NCBI GenBank assembly: GCA_963169345.1
Contig: CAUJCT010000028.1
Coordinates: 1 to 61,870, forward strand
Direction: 5' to 3'
DNA: 61,870 nt
Source: Bacteroidota bacterium
GTDB lineage: Bacteria; Bacteroidota; Bacteroidia; NS11-12g; UBA955
Shown: positions 44,415 to 54,640 of the stretch, one piece after another
How the letters are laid out: the number at the start of each line of letters is the position of its first letter
Position numbering within the stretch: position 1 is the stretch's first letter
Notes under the pieces: model-generated
Seen by the model: the letters and a program-made list of their open reading frames with translations, nothing else
Database searches by the model: none
Told to the model about the DNA's origin: nothing
Translations under genes and position numbers: made by a program

Positions 44415-46685
44415 TTATCTCACTACCTCCAGTGCCTTCTCCAATAGCGGATCTTTATTGTTGATCAAATCATCTAAACTCATATCCACCGGATAGTCGG
44501 GCTCGAAGCCTATAGTGTGCAAAGTACTGCCATCGTGTTTAAGTACTTTCATACCTGTAAATACCACTCTGTAACCACCCGGTAATGTGAACGAATTGAC
44601 GTTGCCATTGGTACCGGCCGTTGGTGTTCCTACAGTAGTAGCCAATTTCAATCCCTGTATATATCCCATAAAACTTTCGCCATAGGATACTGCGCCAGGA
44701 CCAGTAATGAATACTACTTTGGCACTAATATGAGGTTGTTTAGGAACTAATTGCCAAGTTAGACTACTAAAATCCACCCCCTCAAAATCAGGATAATAAA
44801 TATGTGGTATAAACATCCAATAATCAGACTCATTTTTAGTCATTAATTGCATGATAAATTTAACTCCAACGGAAGGATAACCACGCATATCGCAAACCAG
44901 ACTTTTGGCTCGTAAAATGTCAGGCATTATCTTTTCCAAATCCTCGTCCTCCATCTTTGTAAGATTAAGATACAGTATACCGGAGTCCAGCCATTTGTGC
45001 TTCAATTTCATCACCTCAGGCTGACAAGAACACTCCACATCATCAGTGGTATATAATCTTTGATTGCGGTACAAGACAATAGTCGTATCTGATAAGCCTA
45101 ATTCAATTTTAGTATCCTTCAATCCTGAAAGGGAGAACTGAGTAAATCTGTGTTTGAACCAGCCTTCTGTAGGAGCAGACACGATTTGTCTAAATGAATC
45201 CATAAATTCAGTAACAGTGCGTCCATTGACTTTAATTACCTCCTGACCGGGTTTCACTTTCAACCAGCTTTGACACACTTTGGTGATATATAATTTCCCT
45301 TCAATATACGCCCAGTCGATGCCGGGTTTGTAGTAATTGTCATAAGTATAGAGGGGAGTACTCACAGAAGCATGTCCATCCTTTAAATGTGCGGTAAGTC
45401 TGTCAAGTACCGCCTTAAATTCCAATTCATTTCGGGCGGTAAAGCTTGAACGCAAAGCCTGCTCCAGCACCATTTCCCAATCACAAATTACCACTTCAAA
45501 ATACGGATAAAAGTGTTGCATAACGTTCCAGGTGCTGATGGTATTACCCAAATACAGGGGCAATCCGGTTTCATAGCCAAGATTTTCAGTATAAAGCGCA
45601 TCAACTTTACTGAAGTCCGCTTTAGGGAAAGTGCCTCCTTTTTGCTTAGCCAATGAAACTGGCATATATATTTCAAGACCAGAACCTATTTTTTTGTTAA
45701 TCACCCTGGCATCAGATATTGGATTAAAAATTTGAGATTCTTTTCTAATTCTGTACAAATTAGATTCGCAATTGATGCATAAAACATGGTTGCCGGAATT
45801 ATCATTTTCTACACTTACTTTCTGTCCCTTTACTTTTCCGAAATACCAATCACTGAAATTTTTAACATTGATTTTCCCCATTTCAAAATCGCCGTTGTAA
45901 ACATCTATCTGTTTCCAGACATCACCATCCAGAAAACTTAATTTAACATCATCCATATAAGCTGTACCGGCATCAACAAGTAATCCAAATGTCGCATAGT
46001 CGGCATCCATTGGCACTTGAACTACCACAGAATAATTATACCATTTTTCTGAGCGGGCACGATTATCTGAGGTATTTCTGTACAATATATCTTCACTGGC
46101 TTTATTAAACATACTCAACCATAAATACGCGCTTCCGGCTTTGCTGGCTTTCATTCGAATTCTTGCCTCAACTTTTAGAGTTTTGCCTCTATATTCGGAG
46201 ACAAATGTTTTGCTTGAAACAGATTGTGGTTTACTGTAATAACCATTATCCTCCAATGGGTCTCTGGCATTCAGTCGATGACTATTGTATACGTTAAAAT
46301 AAACGTTCATATCACTACTAAGACCACTATGCCTCCAGTTTATCCAGTGATATTTGCCTGATAATGGCTTTAAAGTTGCCTGATCAAAATTATAATTTGA
46401 GCCCTCTTTTACAATTTTGAGTGTTGGCGCAATAATACTCATCCAGTTATTGAGCAGTGCTTCAAATTCTTCCTGAGAACTGCAAGCCAGAATTTTCTTA
46501 CTGGCATTGATATTAAAATTGTTCCAGTTGAGATGATAAGCTTCATCAGAAGGGTGAAAATAGCGCACATATCCACTCAATTTTGCAAACGTTTTTAAGC
46601 GTTCGAGTTGTTCTGGTGTCTGGCTAAATAGCAGGAGATTGCGAAGGCCTATCAACAACAGGACCATCCATTTCAGATTTTTCAT
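44415..46685 (-). CDS. Exported S41 family peptidase
   Basis: 756 residues from the ATG at 46685 (signal MKNLKWMVLLLIGLRNLLLFSQ). The N-terminal ~330 residues hold a beta-sandwich, carbohydrate-binding-like module (KTFVSEYRGKTLKVEARIRMK, YMDDVKLSFLDG). Then the tricorn/IRBP-type S41 domain: LKDGHASVS near 433-441 (catalytic His region), a PDZ-like segment near 465-530 (VKPGQEVIKVNGRTV) and GPGAVSYGESFMGYI near 662-676 with the nucleophilic Ser. Similar proteins are common in Bacteroidota and act on extracytoplasmic peptides; target unknown. Monocistronic. Confidence 0.9.
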   Translation of the reverse strand: MKNLKWMVLLLIGLRNLLLFSQTPEQLERLKTFAKLSGYVRYFHPSDEAYHLNWNNFNINASKKILACSSQEEFEALLNNWMSIIAPTLKIVKEGSNYNFDQATLKPLSGKYHWINWRHSGLSSDMNVYFNVYNSHRLNARDPLEDNGYYSKPQSVSSKTFVSEYRGKTLKVEARIRMKASKAGSAYLWLSMFNKASEDILYRNTSDNRARSEKWYNYSVVVQVPMDADYATFGLLVDAGTAYMDDVKLSFLDGDVWKQIDVYNGDFEMGKINVKNFSDWYFGKVKGQKVSVENDNSGNHVLCINCESNLYRIRKESQIFNPISDARVINKKIGSGLEIYMPVSLAKQKGGTFPKADFSKVDALYTENLGYETGLPLYLGNTISTWNVMQHFYPYFEVVICDWEMVLEQALRSSFTARNELEFKAVLDRLTAHLKDGHASVSTPLYTYDNYYKPGIDWAYIEGKLYITKVCQSWLKVKPGQEVIKVNGRTVTEFMDSFRQIVSAPTEGWFKHRFTQFSLSGLKDTKIELGLSDTTIVLYRNQRLYTTDDVECSCQPEVMKLKHKWLDSGILYLNLTKMEDEDLEKIMPDILRAKSLVCDMRGYPSVGVKFIMQLMTKNESDYWMFIPHIYYPDFEGVDFSSLTWQLVPKQPHISAKVVFITGPGAVSYGESFMGYIQGLKLATTVGTPTAGTNGNVNSFTLPGGYRVVFTGMKVLKHDGSTLHTIGFEPDYPVDMSLDDLINNKDPLLEKALEVVR

Positions 46686-46776
46686 AAGCAATTAGTTGAG
46701 GGACTATATGTACCCCATACAAGAATAAAGAAAAATCAATACAAATAAAAATAGGGGGAGCTGAACTTCCTTAAGT

Positions 46777-48522
46777 TTATGCTTTCAAAGCAATTTTCAG
46801 TTCATCCAATTGTTTATTTTCAATATTAGAAGGCGCATCTATCATCATATCACGTCCCTGATTATTTTTTGGGAAAGCTATGAAGTCGCGGATACTATCG
46901 GCTCCACCAAACATAGAACAGAGTCTGTCGAAACCAAAAGCTATACCACCATGAGGAGGTGCTCCAAATTCGAATGCGTTCATGAGGAATCCGAACTGAT
47001 ATTTAGCTTCGTCTTCGCTAAAGCCCAGCAATTTGAACATTCTGGATTGAACATTTTTATCGTGAATACGAATAGAACCGCCGCCTATTTCGACACCATT
47101 GATTACCAAATCATAGGCATTGGCTCTAATGGCACCCGGATCTGTTTCCAATTTATCCAGGTCTTCAGGTTTAGGACTGGTAAATGGATGGTGCATAGCG
47201 TGCCATCTGTTGTTATCCGCATCAAATTCAACTAAAGGAAAATCGATGACCCAAAGCGCTTTGAAAACATTTTTATCTCTGTATCCAAGGCGTTGTCCCA
47301 TTTCCAGACGGAGTTCGCTCATTTGTTTACGAACCTGATGTAAATCGCCACTTAACAAAAGCAGCAAATCACCTGCTTTAGCGCCACAACGTTCAGCCCA
47401 GGCTTTAAGGTCATCCTGATTATAAAATTTATCTACCGAAGATTTGTAAGACCCATCTGCGTTGCACATGACATATACCAGACCCTTGGCTCCTATCTGA
47501 GGACGTTTTACCCATTCAGTTAATTCATCCAGTTGTTTACGGGTATAGTTAGCGCAATTATCAGCGCAAATAGCCAAAACACATTCGGCAGTTTCGAAGA
47601 CATTAAAACCTTTCCCTTTAACCAGATCATTCAGGTAATTAAATTCCATTCCAAAACGAATATCCGGTTTATCATTGCCGTATTTTGACATGGCATCATC
47701 AAAGGTCATGCGTGGCAAAGTGCCGATATCAACACCTTTCACTTCTTTAAACAGATGCCTGGTCATACCTTCAAAAAGATTCAGAATATCTTCCTGTTCA
47801 ACAAAACTCATTTCACAGTCAATCTGAGTAAATTCAGGTTGTCTATCCGCTCTTAAATCTTCATCTCTAAAGCATTTGACAATCTGATAATATCTGTCGA
47901 AGCCACTCACCATCAGCAATTGTTTGAAGGTTTGCGGACTTTGAGGCAATGCATAAAACTGACCTGGATTCATGCGGCTAGGCACAATAAAATCGCGTGC
48001 TCCTTCGGGAGTAGATTTGATTAGAACAGGTGTTTCTACTTCAATAAACTGCAGATTATCGAGATAGTTTCGCACTTGTCTGGCAACCTGATGACGCAAC
48101 ATCAGATTTTGTCTGACAGGATCGCGTCTCAAATCCAGATAGCGGTATTGCATGCGAATATCATCACCACCATCTGTTTCTTCTTCGATAGAAAAAGGTG
48201 GTACCAGAGATGAATTGAGAATTTGCAACTCTTCAACAACGATTTCTATATCGCCTGTTGGAATTTTCGAATTTTTATTACTGCGTTCAGTGACTTTTCC
48301 AATGGCTTGTACTACAAACTCACGACCAAGACTGCGCGCTGAATCCAAAAGTACTTTGTTGTACTCTTCATTAAAGCTCAGCTGAGTAATACCGTAACGA
48401 TCTCGCAAATCGACAAAGGTCAAGGCACCGAAATCCCTTCTACGGGCTACCCAACCGGCCAGACGCACTGTCTGTCCAACATGCTCAATACGGAGTTCTC
48501 CACAATTATGGCTTCTATACAT
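46777..48522 (-). CDS. aspS: Aspartyl-tRNA synthetase
   Basis: 581 residues. Class II synthetase that charges tRNA-Asp. N-terminal OB-fold ([25 protein letters not shown]), motif 2 [18 protein letters not shown] near 217-234, the bacterial GAD insertion (about 280-420) and motif 3 [16 protein letters not shown] near 527-542. The [11 protein letters not shown] start, universal in bacterial AspRS, fixes the start codon at 48522. A -7 element ends 4 nt before it, which predicts a leaderless mRNA. Confidence 0.98.
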   Translation of the reverse strand: MYRSHNCGELRIEHVGQTVRLAGWVARRRDFGALTFVDLRDRYGITQLSFNEEYNKVLLDSARSLGREFVVQAIGKVTERSNKNSKIPTGDIEIVVEELQILNSSLVPPFSIEEETDGGDDIRMQYRYLDLRRDPVRQNLMLRHQVARQVRNYLDNLQFIEVETPVLIKSTPEGARDFIVPSRMNPGQFYALPQSPQTFKQLLMVSGFDRYYQIVKCFRDEDLRADRQPEFTQIDCEMSFVEQEDILNLFEGMTRHLFKEVKGVDIGTLPRMTFDDAMSKYGNDKPDIRFGMEFNYLNDLVKGKGFNVFETAECVLAICADNCANYTRKQLDELTEWVKRPQIGAKGLVYVMCNADGSYKSSVDKFYNQDDLKAWAERCGAKAGDLLLLLSGDLHQVRKQMSELRLEMGQRLGYRDKNVFKALWVIDFPLVEFDADNNRWHAMHHPFTSPKPEDLDKLETDPGAIRANAYDLVINGVEIGGGSIRIHDKNVQSRMFKLLGFSEDEAKYQFGFLMNAFEFGAPPHGGIAFGFDRLCSMFGGADSIRDFIAFPKNNQGRDMMIDAPSNIENKQLDELKIALKA

Positions 48523-48526
48523 ACCG

Positions 48527-48534
48527 CAAAAATA
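48527..48534 (-). promoter_or_regulatory. -7 element of aspS, 4 nt before the start codon
   Basis: TATTTTTG (48534 to 48527) followed by CGGT and the ATG. A TTG lies 15 bp upstream, shorter than optimal. Confidence 0.55.
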
Positions 48535-48630
48535 ATCTTAAAATGAAAACAATTTTGTTTTTTTTGAGCCATATCGTCACATCAAATAGAAATATCTATT
48601 TTCGTGATAATACAGAGAACAAAATACAAT

Positions 48631-48638
48631 TAACTTTG
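48631..48638 (+). promoter_or_regulatory. Candidate -7 element of the VWA/AAA+ pair
   Basis: TAACTTTG, 14 nt before the ATG at 48653. No -33 TTG at the optimum. Confidence 0.45.
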
Positions 48639-48652
48639 TTAAGATTTAGACC

Positions 48653-49744
48653 ATGCTTTGGCATCGATTTAGCAAATACACCGGCAATAGTGATGACGCA
48701 CCTTTCGAACGATTTTTCAAGTTGTTCAGAGAAATAGTGACACATACATCCGGCGATTTATCAGAAGCACTTCAATGGATGACTGAGATTGACAAAGAGT
48801 ACAATTTATCCAATTCCAACTATGGTATGGGTAATTTTATTCAGGACCTCAAAGACAAAGGTTTTTTAAAAGAGAATCCCGAGGAAGGCACCATTACTAT
48901 CAGTCCGAAAATGGAGCAAAGCATTCGACAGTCTGCCTTAGAAGAAATATTTGGGAAAATAAAAAAATCGAACAAAGGTGACCATAACTCAAATATCAGT
49001 GGCACAGGAGATGAGAGTTCTGCTGACCAGAGACAATTTCAGTTTGGAGATGAACTCGACAGTATTTCCATGACAGATTCCTTGAAAAACGCTGCCGGTC
49101 TGATATCAGGACAATCCTCTTCTATACATGAAGAAGATTTGATAGTTAACGAAAAAGAGTTTAAAGCTCAATCGAGTACGGTTCTAATGATAGACATTTC
49201 ACACTCGATGATTTTATATGGTGAGGACAGAATTACGCCCGCTAAAAAAGTAGCAATGGCATTGGCAGAATTAATCAGGACCAAATACCCAAAAGACACA
49301 TTAGACATCATCACATTTGGCAATGACGCAAAATTCATAGAGCTGAAAGATTTACCTTATCTGCAGGTAGGTCCTTATCACACCAATACAGTTGCTGGTT
49401 TACAACTGGCACAGGATATTTTGAGAAGAAGAAAAAACAAAAACAAGCAAATATTCATGATAACCGACGGCAAGCCAAGCTGTTTAAAAGAAGGTGACGG
49501 ATATTACATGAATAGTTTTGGTTTAGACAGGAAAATTGTCAATAAGACATTAAATGAAGCGGCTATTTGCAGACGATTAAAAATACCTATCACAACCTTT
49601 ATGATAGCCCGCGACCCTTACTTGCAAAGTTTTGTTGAGGAATTCACCGAAACCAATAAGGGCAAGGCATTTTACACGAGTTTGAACGGACTTGGAGATT
49701 TTATTTTTAAAGATTTTGAAAACAACAAAAAGAAACAATTTTAA
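48653..49744 (+). CDS. VWA domain protein, partner of an AAA+ ATPase
   Basis: 363 residues, cytoplasmic. After a helical N-terminus (1-100) and a Gly/Ser/Asp-rich linker (105-160), a von Willebrand A domain has a metal site: DISHS at 181-185, the Thr of HTNTVAGL near 240 and the Asp of MITDGKPS near 266. Last codon is adjacent to the start of the AAA+ gene (no gap), the typical VWA/AAA+ pairing seen in magnesium chelatase-like and MoxR systems. Substrate unknown; there is no sign of chlorophyll or cobalamin genes nearby. Confidence 0.88.
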   Translation: MLWHRFSKYTGNSDDAPFERFFKLFREIVTHTSGDLSEALQWMTEIDKEYNLSNSNYGMGNFIQDLKDKGFLKENPEEGTITISPKMEQSIRQSALEEIFGKIKKSNKGDHNSNISGTGDESSADQRQFQFGDELDSISMTDSLKNAAGLISGQSSSIHEEDLIVNEKEFKAQSSTVLMIDISHSMILYGEDRITPAKKVAMALAELIRTKYPKDTLDIITFGNDAKFIELKDLPYLQVGPYHTNTVAGLQLAQDILRRRKNKNKQIFMITDGKPSCLKEGDGYYMNSFGLDRKIVNKTLNEAAICRRLKIPITTFMIARDPYLQSFVEEFTETNKGKAFYTSLNGLGDFIFKDFENNKKKQF

Positions 49745-51223
49745 ATGCATTTACACACTATAAAAACATTTGGAGAGCTGAAGCAAAGTGGCTACAAAAG
49801 CAAAACGATTCAGGAAGAATTACGAGAAAACCTTATACAGAAAATCAGTAACGGTGAAACGGTATTTAAAGGAATACTTGGGTATGAAGATACTGTAATT
49901 CCTGAGCTTGAAAGGGCTATTTTATCTGGTCACAGCATCAATTTACTTGGATTAAGAGGACAAGCAAAAACCCGACTGGCCAGATTAATGGTCAACTTAC
50001 TGGACGAATATATTCCATACATAGCAGGTTCGGAAGTCAATGACGACCCTTATGCACCAGTTTCTCATTTTGGAAAAACAATACTCAATGAATTGGGAGA
50101 TAATACCCCAATTGAATGGTTACATAAATCTCAGCGATATGTTGAGAAACTGGCAACACCGGATGTAACTGTGGCAGATTTAATTGGCGATTTAGACCCT
50201 GTAAAAGCCATCAATCAGAAGTTGAGTTATTCGGATGAAAAAGCCATACACTTCGGGTTGATACCAAGAAGCAACAGAAGTATATTTGTCATCAATGAAA
50301 TCCCGGATTTACAGGCCCGCATACAAGTAGCTTTGTTCAACATCTTGCAGGAAGGTGATATTCAAATCAGAGGTTTCAAAATGCGATTGCCTTTAAACAT
50401 TCAATTTGTTTTCACTGCCAATCCAGAGGATTACACCAACAGAGGCAGTATCATTACACCTTTAAAAGACCGCATTGGTTCACAAATCATCACCCATTAT
50501 CCTAAGGATATTGCAACAGCCGCAGCTATAACGGCTTCAGAAGCCAAAATAAAAACACAACAGACCGAACGTGTTGTAGTACACGAATTACTAGCTAAAG
50601 CTGTTGAACAGATTGTATTTGAAGCGCGTCAAAGTGAATTTGTAGATGCCAAGAGTGGTGTATCTGCACGTTTAAGTATTAGTGCATTTGAATTGTTAGT
50701 CAGTACCATTGAGCGTCGCAGCATAAAAAACCACGACAAAATTTCTCATGGAAGAATTGCGGATTTATACAGCCTGGTACCTGCAATTACAGGTAAAGTG
50801 GAAATGGTGTATGAAGGCGAAACAGAAGGTCCATTAAAAGTAGCACAAAATCTGATATCTAAAGCCATTCGTCAGTTGTTTGCAGAACATTGTCCACCTC
50901 TCGAAAAGATGAAGAAGAAAGGCAATGACAGCAGCAATCCATACAAAGGTATCATGCACTGGTTTGAGGAAGGCAAACATCTGGAATTACATGTTGAGGA
51001 TAAGGATGTCAAGTACCGCAAGCAACTTGACAGTTTACCTGAATTAGAAGAATTCATTGAAAGACATTACAGTTCTTCAGGCAATGATGAACGCTATCTG
51101 ATGAAAGAACTGATTTTATTTGGCTTGAGTGAAAACAGCAAGTTAAGCAGAAGCAGTGGTGATAAACAGATTAGTTTTAAAGACCTGTTGGGTAGCATGT
51201 TCACAGGATTTAGCAACGAGTAA
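49745..51223 (+). CDS. AAA+ ATPase, magnesium chelatase ChlI-like
   Basis: 492 residues. Walker A variant GLRGQAKTR at 69-77; Walker B is FVINE near 181-185, with Asn in place of the usual Asp, which I recall as normal for this ChlI-like subgroup (INELPDL in Actinobacteria); NPEDYTNRGSIITPLKDRIG near 223-242 holds the sensor 1 and arginine-finger region. The C-terminus is helical. Works as a hexameric remodelling ATPase together with the VWA protein encoded just before it. Probable role: remodelling or metal insertion; target unknown. Confidence 0.9.
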   Translation: MHLHTIKTFGELKQSGYKSKTIQEELRENLIQKISNGETVFKGILGYEDTVIPELERAILSGHSINLLGLRGQAKTRLARLMVNLLDEYIPYIAGSEVNDDPYAPVSHFGKTILNELGDNTPIEWLHKSQRYVEKLATPDVTVADLIGDLDPVKAINQKLSYSDEKAIHFGLIPRSNRSIFVINEIPDLQARIQVALFNILQEGDIQIRGFKMRLPLNIQFVFTANPEDYTNRGSIITPLKDRIGSQIITHYPKDIATAAAITASEAKIKTQQTERVVVHELLAKAVEQIVFEARQSEFVDAKSGVSARLSISAFELLVSTIERRSIKNHDKISHGRIADLYSLVPAITGKVEMVYEGETEGPLKVAQNLISKAIRQLFAEHCPPLEKMKKKGNDSSNPYKGIMHWFEEGKHLELHVEDKDVKYRKQLDSLPELEEFIERHYSSSGNDERYLMKELILFGLSENSKLSRSSGDKQISFKDLLGSMFTGFSNE

Positions 51224-51297
51224 TACAATTCTTAAAATTGTAACTCAGCGCTTGTCGTCACTGAATATTTCACATTAAACAAAAAACCTTATTAAAC

Positions 51298-51327
51298 AGA
51301 AATGCCGCAAATGAATGCGGCACTTCT
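51298..51327. terminator. Hairpin between two convergent genes
   Basis: AGAAATGCCGC (51298-51308) pairs with GCGGCACTTCT (51317-51327) with one mismatch and an 8-nt loop. It lies between the AAA+ gene and floA. The T-tract is not immediate on either strand, so the terminator role is likely but unproven. Confidence 0.55.
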
Positions 51328-51362
51328 GCTAAAATTTATATTGCGATAGAATAAACTATCCG

Positions 51363-52349
51363 TTATTGGGTTTTAGGCGGTTTCGACAATGCATCACGCA
51401 TTTCTGTATCCGCCTTCATGTTTTGCATTCTGTAGTAATCCATAATTCCGAGGTTACCACTTCTGAATGCTTCACTCATTGATTTAGGAATTTCGGCTTC
51501 CGCTTCAATTACTTTCGCTCTGGCTTCCTGTGCCTTTGCTTTCATTTCCTGCTCGAGTGCAATCGCCATGGCTCTTCTTTCTTCGGCTTTAGCCTGAGCA
51601 ATATTTTTATCCGCTTCAGCCTGGTCCATTTGAAGTTTTGCACCAATATTTTCTCCAATGTCGATGTCGGCAATATCAATTGATAATATTTCGAAAGCAG
51701 TACCGGCGTCCAAACCTTTTGAAAGAACACCTTTTGAAATTCTGTCAGGATTTTCCAACACTTCTTTATGGTTAAGAGCCGAACCGATAGTCGTTACTAT
51801 ACCCTCACCTACTCTGGCCAATACAGTTTCTTCACCTGCACCACCAACCAACTGAGCGATATTAGCACGCACAGTTACACGGGCTTTGGCTATTAACTGA
51901 ATACCATCTTTAGCTACGGCAGATACAGGAGGCGTATCAATAACACGAGGATTAACGCTCATCTGAACGGCGTCAAATACATCACGACCAGCCAGATCTA
52001 TAGCAGTTGCTGCTTTAAAGTCGAGCGGGATATTTGCTTTATCAGCACTGATAAGAGCAGCTACTACCTTTATTACATTACCACCGGCAAGATAGTGCGC
52101 TTCGAGCATATCGCTGTTGATGGTTAATCCGGCTTTAGTCGCATTCACCATACCTTTGACGATGATTTCAGGTGGCACTTTTCGCCAGCGCATAAAAATG
52201 AGATCGAGCAAAGAAATTTTTACCTTTGATAATATGGCCGAGAACCACAGTCCCAGCGGCACAAAATAAAGGAAAATGAAAAAGACAATGATGATGAGGA
52301 TAATGCCCCCGGCACCGAATAAAAATCCTGGTATTTCCAATAAGGTCAT
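51363..52349 (-). CDS. floA: Flotillin-like protein FloA
   Basis: 328 residues. Membrane-microdomain scaffold of the UPF0365 family. An N-terminal hairpin membrane anchor (about 8-38), a band-7/PHB domain ([45 protein letters not shown]) and an Ala/Glu-rich coiled-coil C-terminus (about 225-300). nfeD and floA overlap by 4 bp (ATGA), the pairing expected for flotillins. Third gene of a peroxiredoxin-nfeD-floA operon. Confidence 0.96.
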   Translation of the reverse strand: MTLLEIPGFLFGAGGIILIIIVFFIFLYFVPLGLWFSAILSKVKISLLDLIFMRWRKVPPEIIVKGMVNATKAGLTINSDMLEAHYLAGGNVIKVVAALISADKANIPLDFKAATAIDLAGRDVFDAVQMSVNPRVIDTPPVSAVAKDGIQLIAKARVTVRANIAQLVGGAGEETVLARVGEGIVTTIGSALNHKEVLENPDRISKGVLSKGLDAGTAFEILSIDIADIDIGENIGAKLQMDQAEADKNIAQAKAEERRAMAIALEQEMKAKAQEARAKVIEAEAEIPKSMSEAFRSGNLGIMDYYRMQNMKADTEMRDALSKPPKTQ

Positions 52350-52807
52350 AGTGATATTTGTTTAACGAAAATTTTGTTGTTCTCTATTTTGATTACTTCG
52401 ACATAAGCACCTGAGTCCACTAATTCACCCATTGTACAAACTTCGAAATTGTTGTTGTTGATATTCATTTTACCCATAGGACGCAAGGTACTAACGGTGT
52501 AACCTGTATCTCCGATTTTAATATCGGGAAGTTCATTGACACGTCCTTCCACCTGCGATTTGAGGGATACTTTTTCCCATACACCGCTTTTAACAGCTAT
52601 AACTACGCATGCAATAAGCAATAGGAGCAAACCACCCAAGGCCAAATGACCGGAAGTGTTTCCATACTCATTGTAAATTTTGTAAAGAGCATATAGCCAG
52701 GCGGCACCACCCAGCATTCCTGTTACAAATCCCGGAGTAACAAAAAGTTCGAGTAAGATAAGAATCAAACCCAAAACAATTAAAGCTATTATTAGTGCAG
52801 TTGTCAT
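52346..52807 (-). CDS. NfeD-like membrane protein
   Basis: 153 residues. Two to three N-terminal membrane segments (about 4-50 and 57-75) and a C-terminal OB-fold (about 90-150; [21 protein letters not shown]), the short NfeD1b-type without the protease domain. Overlaps floA by 4 bp and follows the peroxiredoxin gene by 5 nt, so these three are an operon. NfeD is the usual flotillin partner. Confidence 0.93.
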   Translation of the reverse strand: MTTALIIALIVLGLILILLELFVTPGFVTGMLGGAAWLYALYKIYNEYGNTSGHLALGGLLLLLIACVVIAVKSGVWEKVSLKSQVEGRVNELPDIKIGDTGYTVSTLRPMGKMNINNNNFEVCTMGELVDSGAYVEVIKIENNKIFVKQISL

Positions 52808-52812
52808 AGTAA

Positions 52813-53283
52813 TTACAAAGTTGAAAGCACTTCCTTCACTTTTTCAAGATTAGGAATTTCACTTGCTTTTTCAAGTACTTCAGCATAACGGATAACACCT
52901 TCGGCATCTATTACAAAAGCCGAACGTTTGGAAACACCAATCATCTCCAAAACAAAACTGTCATATAAAGCTCCGTATGCTTTGGAAGCCTCTTTATTAA
53001 AATCGCTCAACAACTCAAAATTGAGATGTTGGTCCTCTTTAAATTTTTTTAGTGTAAAAGCACTGTCAACGGAAATACCAAACACTTTTGCATCCAATGA
53101 ACTGTAATTGGAAATATCGTCTCTGACGCCACATAACTCCGCTGTGCAGGTTGATGTAAAAGCGAGAGGGAAAAACAAAAGGACTATCTTTTGACCTTTC
53201 ATTTCAGACAATGTAAAAAGTTGCTTTTCTGTATTGTAAAGTTTGAATTCCGGGGCTTTATCGCCTGTCTGCAAATTGCTCAT
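52813..53283 (-). CDS. Peroxiredoxin (AhpE/Bcp-like)
   Basis: 156 residues, thioredoxin fold. GDKAPEFKLYNTEKQLFTLSE near 7-27, the peroxidatic Cys46 in PLAFTSTCTAEL and a further Cys51, which may act as resolving residue. Reduces peroxides using thiols. First gene of an operon with nfeD and floA. A possible -7 element TAGATTCG lies at 53302-53309, about 18 nt upstream. Confidence 0.93.
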   Translation of the reverse strand: MSNLQTGDKAPEFKLYNTEKQLFTLSEMKGQKIVLLFFPLAFTSTCTAELCGVRDDISNYSSLDAKVFGISVDSAFTLKKFKEDQHLNFELLSDFNKEASKAYGALYDSFVLEMIGVSKRSAFVIDAEGVIRYAEVLEKASEIPNLEKVKEVLSTL

Positions 53284-53425
53284 GTGTAGAGATTAACTCC
53301 ACGAATCTAAGTATTTTTAAAATCACTTTAAAAGAATTTTTAAAATCTCTACGAATTGCACTTTCTGAAGGATGAGTGGAGTCTGTAATATTTACTTTAA
53401 GAAATAACTATATTCGTCAACAGAA

Positions 53426-54640
53426 ATGTTCAGAGAAAAACTCTTACTAATTGTCCGGTTTGCAGTATTGATACTAGCAGTTTTCAACAGCCTGAGGTGG
53501 GTCATTCCATCTATTCAGGGCCGTTATCAACCTCTGGACTTCAACACCTATTTTCTTGCAGCAAAAACATTTGACGAAGGCCTTAATTTTTATTCAGAAT
53601 CTGACAGAGTCATAAACCTTAATAACAGCGATTCAACAACCTGGATAAACATCAGACATGTAAGTATTAATGAAACGCCGGTTTACGCGCCACAGTTTAC
53701 TCTTTTATTTGAACTATTCGTAAAACTGGGTTATGGCCCTTCAAAAAGCTTGTATTTTTTCCTGACGATAAGTGGACTTTTACTATCCGTTTTCTGGGCA
53801 AGCAAACTATCAGGAGGATTGGATTTTAAGTGGGCACTGGCCGGTGTTTTAGCTTTCAGGGGCACCTGGTATGCTTTAGACAATGGTCAACCTTTGTTGT
53901 TGTGTTTACCAGTCATTCTTGCGGCACTGTATTATAGTAAAAACCCTCGGTATGCCTTGTTTTCCGGTATAATGCTGGGCATATTTGCCTTTAAATTCAC
54001 TCTAATTTTTGCACCCCTTGCCTATTGGTTTTTACAGAAAAACTACAAAGGAATCATAGCCTGTGTCACAGTATCACTGCTTCTCAACTCTCTGGCGCTT
54101 GCAATCAACCCAACGGATACATCAATATTGCTTCAAACCTGGAGCTACAATATGAGTTCGATTTGGAATTTCATTCATCAAGAACACTTTCTGAACAGTT
54201 TAAACATCATTAATTGTTCAGCTTCAGTCATACTTGCTTATTACGGACTTGTTCCAGTTCAGATTTTAAAAATTATATTTTCACTGCTGTTCATAGTTGT
54301 GTTTGTACTGGTGTTTATACTGGCTTATAAACGACAGGATAAATCAGCATCTGTATTACTCGGACTCACCTTAATCAGTCAGTGCTTTGCTCAGCATCTT
54401 ATTTATGATCTTTTGGTAATGGTGGTATATGCCATCGTGTTGTATAAGAAAGACTATGAATTGAAATGGTGGATGTTTTCAAATCTGATTATTTTAATTT
54501 TACCATTAGGTAAACTCAGCGATATCACAGGAATTCAAGAAACTCCATTTTTAGTTCCAATTGTTTTGCTGATAAATCTCTTTATATGGATGTACTGTTA
54601 TTTATCAAACAAAAACAGCGCAATAAAAAAGCCCAGTTGA
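53426..54640 (+). CDS. GT87-family (DUF2029) membrane glycosyltransferase-like protein
   Basis: 404 residues with about 10 membrane helices. DFNTYFLAAKTFDEGLNFY near 38-56 contains the early acidic site of GT87/GT-C transferases, and YAPQFTLLFELFVKLGYG near 90 matches the family. Likely a polyprenyl-phosphate-sugar-dependent mannosyltransferase-type enzyme in the inner membrane; donor and acceptor unknown. A TATATTCG -7 variant lies 9 nt before the ATG. The 3' end overlaps the convergent cruF-like gene by 43 bp. Confidence 0.82.
   Translation: MFREKLLLIVRFAVLILAVFNSLRWVIPSIQGRYQPLDFNTYFLAAKTFDEGLNFYSESDRVINLNNSDSTTWINIRHVSINETPVYAPQFTLLFELFVKLGYGPSKSLYFFLTISGLLLSVFWASKLSGGLDFKWALAGVLAFRGTWYALDNGQPLLLCLPVILAALYYSKNPRYALFSGIMLGIFAFKFTLIFAPLAYWFLQKNYKGIIACVTVSLLLNSLALAINPTDTSILLQTWSYNMSSIWNFIHQEHFLNSLNIINCSASVILAYYGLVPVQILKIIFSLLFIVVFVLVFILAYKRQDKSASVLLGLTLISQCFAQHLIYDLLVMVVYAIVLYKKDYELKWWMFSNLIILILPLGKLSDITGIQETPFLVPIVLLINLFIWMYCYLSNKNSAIKKPS

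Noticed and set aside
44224..44496. 90-codon plus-strand frame in the repeat-rich region
   Set aside because: Made of repeat words (TTCAGC, AATTCAGC) and overlaps the 3' end of the S41 peptidase gene on the other strand.
53302..53416. Strong divergent promoter pair between the peroxiredoxin and GT87-like genes
   Set aside because: TAGATTCG and TATATTCG are only partial -7 matches and lack TTG at the proper spacing; mentioned only within the gene entries.
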